DNA of 51,246 nucleotides from Tritrichomonas foetus. Lineage: Eukaryota > Parabasalia > Tritrichomonadida > Tritrichomonadidae. This document shows, one piece after another, positions 48,695 to 51,246 of the stretch. The stretch's first letter is position 1. The number at the start of each line of letters is the position of its first letter. Made by a program: the position numbers and the translations under genes. The stretch covers positions 1 to 51,246 of the forward strand of contig MLAK01000883.1 in NCBI GenBank assembly GCA_001839685.1, written 5' to 3'. The notes beneath the pieces are model-generated. The model searched no databases. It saw nothing but the letters and a program-made list of their open reading frames with translations, and was not told the DNA's origin.

Positions 48695-49289
48695 GAAATA
48701 TTGAAAGTATATAAGTAAAAAATGTTAAAACTACGCCAGCAATTTCTATGTCAAAACTATAATGATGTGTTCCATAAATAATGCGTCCGATGGATTCACC
48801 TGCAATTTGAAAAGCAACTGGATGAAAAAGATGGGAAATTCCGTTGGTAAAAATGACCATATATTGAGGCGTAATCATTCCTACTTTTGCATTTTTCCGA
48901 AAACTGAAAGAACTGAAAATGATAATAAAAAAGCAGATTAAGAATAAACCGAAATAAATAAATTCAATAATGATTGAAGATTCGTCTCGGTAGGATGGCG
49001 GAACGATATGGAAAAGAATCGAAATTAACGAAATCGCGGTCGAATATTGTGAATCTGGCTGCCAGAATCGCGGGTAGCCTGCAGCAAGAGAAGGTCCGAT
49101 GAATTGCACGATTCGCCAGATAGAAACGAAAGCATGAAGTGGGTAATAATTGATATTAACTGTATCGATATTGTTAATTAGGGCGAAAATTGAGTTTCGT
49201 GTTTTTTTCCAGAGGTTGACTTCGAAAAATGAACGAACTGAATCAGATTGTGTCGCTGAAGACGCACTTTCTGATTTAAACGTCTTCAT
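48681..49289 (-). CDS. N-terminal part of the same adenylyl cyclase (frame-shifted)
   Basis: 202 residues from ATG 49289. A Ser-rich cytosolic start (MKTFKSESASSATQSDSVRSFFEVNLWKKTRNSIFALI) is followed by four to five hydrophobic segments. The frame overlaps the main cyclase frame by 14 bases and lies one base out of register. Around 48681-48694 the minus strand reads ...CATGATAAAATTTAATTC: with one A fewer in the AAAA run, 'SIFHDK' continues directly into 'FNSVSLVFRPFS'. The two parts together would make about 1547 residues, a normal size for such receptor cyclases. I infer either a sequencing/assembly indel or a real disabling mutation; no trichomonad intron motif is visible. Confidence 0.8.
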   Translation of the reverse strand: MKTFKSESASSATQSDSVRSFFEVNLWKKTRNSIFALINNIDTVNINYYPLHAFVSIWRIVQFIGPSLAAGYPRFWQPDSQYSTAISLISILFHIVPPSYRDESSIIIEFIYFGLFLICFFIIIFSSFSFRKNAKVGMITPQYMVIFTNGISHLFHPVAFQIAGESIGRIIYGTHHYSFDIEIAGVVLTFFTYILSIFHDKI

Positions 49290-49650
49290 TTTGGAATCAA
49301 TTTGGAGAATAGATTTCTTTCACATTTTCTATGACTATTTCAAATATTCTGAGTGATTTTTTGGCTCAATTAATTGTGAAAAGATTTTGATAATGCTGAA
49401 ATGAAAGCAAAAAGTTTGGAGTCTGTAGCTAAGTCAAATGAATATAATTTATTGTTTAGTACAGATAATTGATGATACAGATGTAAATCAAATATTTATT
49501 GGGAGAATTTGGATTATGTATATAATACGAGAAGATATTATAAAAATATTGATATGAACAAATTCTGAAGAAATAATATTTTTATTTCAAAAATTGAGAA
49601 CAAATGATTTGAAAAATGCAAATAAGAATGGCTTTATTGTTGTAATGCAA
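49290..49650. other. Intergenic, nothing seen
   Basis: AT-rich upstream region of the cyclase. Confidence 0.4.
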
Positions 49651-49699
49651 CATAATTTCTGAAGATTTTCTCCAATAATAAAATGAAAAAACTACATTA

Positions 49700-50140
49700 A
49701 TATTGAAATTTCCAAAAATCAAAAAATATGAAATAATTCCAAATATTTTGATATAATTATTAATCAAATAATTTGAGATTCGACAGTATCCAAAAGGTTT
49801 ATCATCACAAAATACCAATGGAACAATTTTTGATCAGAAATCAATTTCATGAATCGACATCAAAAAATTATCATGATCAGCGACATTGTTTTCGTGATTA
49901 AACCAACTATATTCATTTGCAAGACATATTCCCTGGGTTTGATGAGAGAATGGGCACTCAAACTCCGGTTCAAAATACACCCGCCAATCTTATATTTCAC
50001 ACTAAAACGATCTTCTTTTACGTGTTTGATTTTCAGGGCAACTTTGACATAGGCATTTTTAGCTTTACAATCCAGTTTGCTCAAGGGCTTTTTATTCATG
50101 CCAGAAAATCAAACATTTCAATGAATTTTTCGCACAATTC
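49700..50140 (-). pseudogene. Possible decayed C2-domain gene
   Basis: The stretch is GC-richer than its flanks and reads protein-like in consecutive frames. 'LSKLDCKAKNAYVKVALK...DRFSVKYKIGG' (frame from ATG 50099) continues one base over as 'VYFEPEFECPF...HENNVADHDNFLMSIHEIDF', then a stop, then 'KIVPLVFCDDKPFGYCRI' in another frame. The order 'xYVKVxL...', 'PEFxxPF' and 'DxDNFL' recalls C2 domains (xPYVKxxL, NPxWNExF, DxDxxxxDDxxG), but several key residues differ. Treat as tentative; it may instead be a small unrelated protein of 79 residues. Confidence 0.3.
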
Positions 50141-50359
50141 ATTAATATTTTATGTCAAATGAAAATGGAATTCCAGCTTTCTTTCTCAAAATAAAATCAA
50201 ACTGTCGACTTTCACCATATTTCGCTATAAATTTAGCCTATTTGTATGAAATGGATCAAAAAGTGGATAATTGTGAAATTATTCAAAGTCAATTCTCAAA
50301 ATTTTCAAACGCGAACGTTTAAAAATCGGTTGTATTATTTTAAACGTACGTTAAAAAAT

Positions 50360-50809
50360 ATGGCAGATGAAATCGCACCAATGATAGATTCCAAAGTCAC
50401 CAGACATTGCGAATTTGACACATTTGTTACTCGTGTTGACAAAAGGATGAAACATGCTTCTGGTCTTGCAATTCATAAAAATGCAGAAAATATTCCAACA
50501 ACAGTTTCCAAACAAGTTAAACCACCTACTCGATCACTTCATAAATCAAAATTCTACAAGCAGCAAGTCAATGCTCTCAAAGATCGAAAGAAAGAAGTTG
50601 TTGATAAAAATTCAATTGCTAAAAGAAAAGTCGCTCAAGAGCTTGAATCTAGATTACGAGCATATCAGAAACGGGAAGCTAAAGGTGAATATGCTCTGAT
50701 TATGGAAGTCGATACAATTGATATTCCCCCCGACCCCCAAGAAATGGCATTCTTTAGATATTGTCTTGTAATGCAAAACTACCAAGAGCCGATATATTCT
50801 GATCAATAA
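50360..50809 (+). CDS. Small basic coiled-coil hypothetical protein
   Basis: The frame opens at ATG 50246, but its first 38 residues are basic and unlike the rest; the ATG at 50360 (MADEIAPMIDSKVTRHCEF) looks more natural, giving 149 residues. Residues 65-120 are highly charged and helical (KQQVNALKDRKKEVVDKN...ESRLRAYQKREAKGEYAL), probably a coiled coil. The last 30 residues are acidic and Pro-containing (VDTIDIPPDPQEMAFFRY). No signal peptide or membrane span. I do not recognise the family. The clean frame and gene-like composition suggest a real conserved small protein. The stop is TAAA. Confidence 0.6.
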   Translation: MADEIAPMIDSKVTRHCEFDTFVTRVDKRMKHASGLAIHKNAENIPTTVSKQVKPPTRSLHKSKFYKQQVNALKDRKKEVVDKNSIAKRKVAQELESRLRAYQKREAKGEYALIMEVDTIDIPPDPQEMAFFRYCLVMQNYQEPIYSDQ

Positions 50810-50980
50810 ATCCTTGTATGCATGTAACTATTCACTTCTTTTTGCTTTTTGCTTTACATCATATCGAAATTCATTGCGTTTATTATTGCACATCATTCAT
50901 TTCTTCAAAGAAATGATGAGAAATTAAAGAATGGCATGATCATTCATTTGAATAAATCATTATATGTAATCAAATAAAGT

Positions 50981-51108
50981 GAAAATCAATGAAAATGAAA
51001 ATCAATTAAAATGAAAATCAATGAAAATGAAAATCAATGAAAATGAAAATCAATGAAAATGAAAATCAATGAAAATGAAAATCAATTAAAATGAAAATCA
51101 ATGAAAAT
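50981..51108. repeat. 16-bp minisatellite, eight copies
   Basis: Eight copies of a 16-base unit gaaaatcaatgaaaat with no length variation; copies 2 and 7 read ttaaaat in place of tgaaaat. Intergenic, downstream of the small basic-protein gene. Confidence 0.95.
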
Positions 51109-51167
51109 GCTCAATATCAGCTCACTTGAATTATCAAAAGACAAAAAAATATAAATCCTCCTATATG

Positions 51168-51223
51168 AAAGGTTTACAAAGTGGTCCCCCAAAGGTTTTT
51201 GTGGGACCACCCCATAAACCTTT
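51168..51223. repeat. Nested GC-rich hairpin at the window edge
   Basis: Outer arms AAAGGTTTA (51168-51176) and TAAACCTTT (51215-51223); inner arms GTGGTCCC (51181-51188) and GGGACCAC (51203-51210). It is notably GC-rich for this region. It might be the end of a repeat or a regulatory hairpin. A short minus-strand open frame runs off the window edge (to 51246) but shows no known motif. Confidence 0.6.
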
Positions 51224-51246
51224 GTCCTACCACTCACACTACCATC

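Noticed and set aside
48660..48760. An intron joining the two cyclase frames
   Set aside because: No GTATGT 5' site or ACTAACACACAG-type 3' motif is visible, and removing any GT-AG span here would delete membrane-segment residues; a one-base indel is simpler.
1..51246. A multi-gene novel system (operon-like defence or metabolic cluster)
   Set aside because: Genes are independently oriented eukaryotic units from unrelated families; shared themes (cAMP, membrane traffic) are not supported by spacing or orientation.

Overview
The window looks like intron-poor, AT-rich nuclear DNA of a protist. I judge it a trichomonad (parabasalid), most likely Tritrichomonas-like. The reasons are family-level. 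There is a very large multi-pass PAS/adenylyl-cyclase protein, a TKL kinase joined to a long armadillo/HEAT-like helical tail, a CARMIL-type PH/LRR protein, an FG-GAP surface protein and PPP-phosphatase remnants. All intact genes are single open frames, and several start a few bases after a TCA-type initiator-like motif. I cannot prove the species from sequence alone. Several frames open at TTG; for those I used the first in-frame ATG, because this is eukaryotic DNA.

Layout. 0.1-9.3 kb: cyclic-nucleotide-binding K+ channel, an unknown 881-residue protein, an FG-GAP type I membrane protein, a small three-pass membrane protein, a NAA60-like acetyltransferase and a two-domain atypical E2F. 9.3-13.6 kb: gene-poor and decayed, with a PPP phosphatase pseudogene and one copy of a dispersed repeat. 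13.6-20.5 kb: monothiol thioredoxin-like protein and a catalytically dead PAP2-like membrane protein (divergent pair), a PA14-like surface protein and a Sec7/BIG-type Arf GEF. 22-28 kb: CARMIL-like protein, an IST1-like candidate with a Pro-rich tail, a minisatellite holding an assembly gap, and a Rab5-like GTPase. 28-34.7 kb: an accessory region. A pogo-type transposon with 42-bp inverted ends and TA duplication has cut a ubiquitin-like/UBA gene in two, and a second copy of the dispersed repeat lies nearby. 34.7-50.8 kb: TKL kinase, Sec24-like COPII protein, pecanex-like protein, the large adenylyl cyclase (split by a one-base frame change) and a small basic protein. The window ends in a 16-bp minisatellite and a GC-rich hairpin.

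How the genes relate. There is no operon structure. Two themes recur, but linkage is probably chance: cAMP signalling (adenylyl cyclase and cyclic-nucleotide-binding channel) and endomembrane traffic (Sec7, Rab5-like, Sec24-like, IST1-like, pecanex). I saw no RNA gene, CRISPR or virus that I could defend. I found no multi-gene novel system. The strongest unusual items are the precise transposon interruption, the decayed phosphatase, the frameshifted cyclase with a changed catalytic residue, and the pseudo-PAP2 protein.
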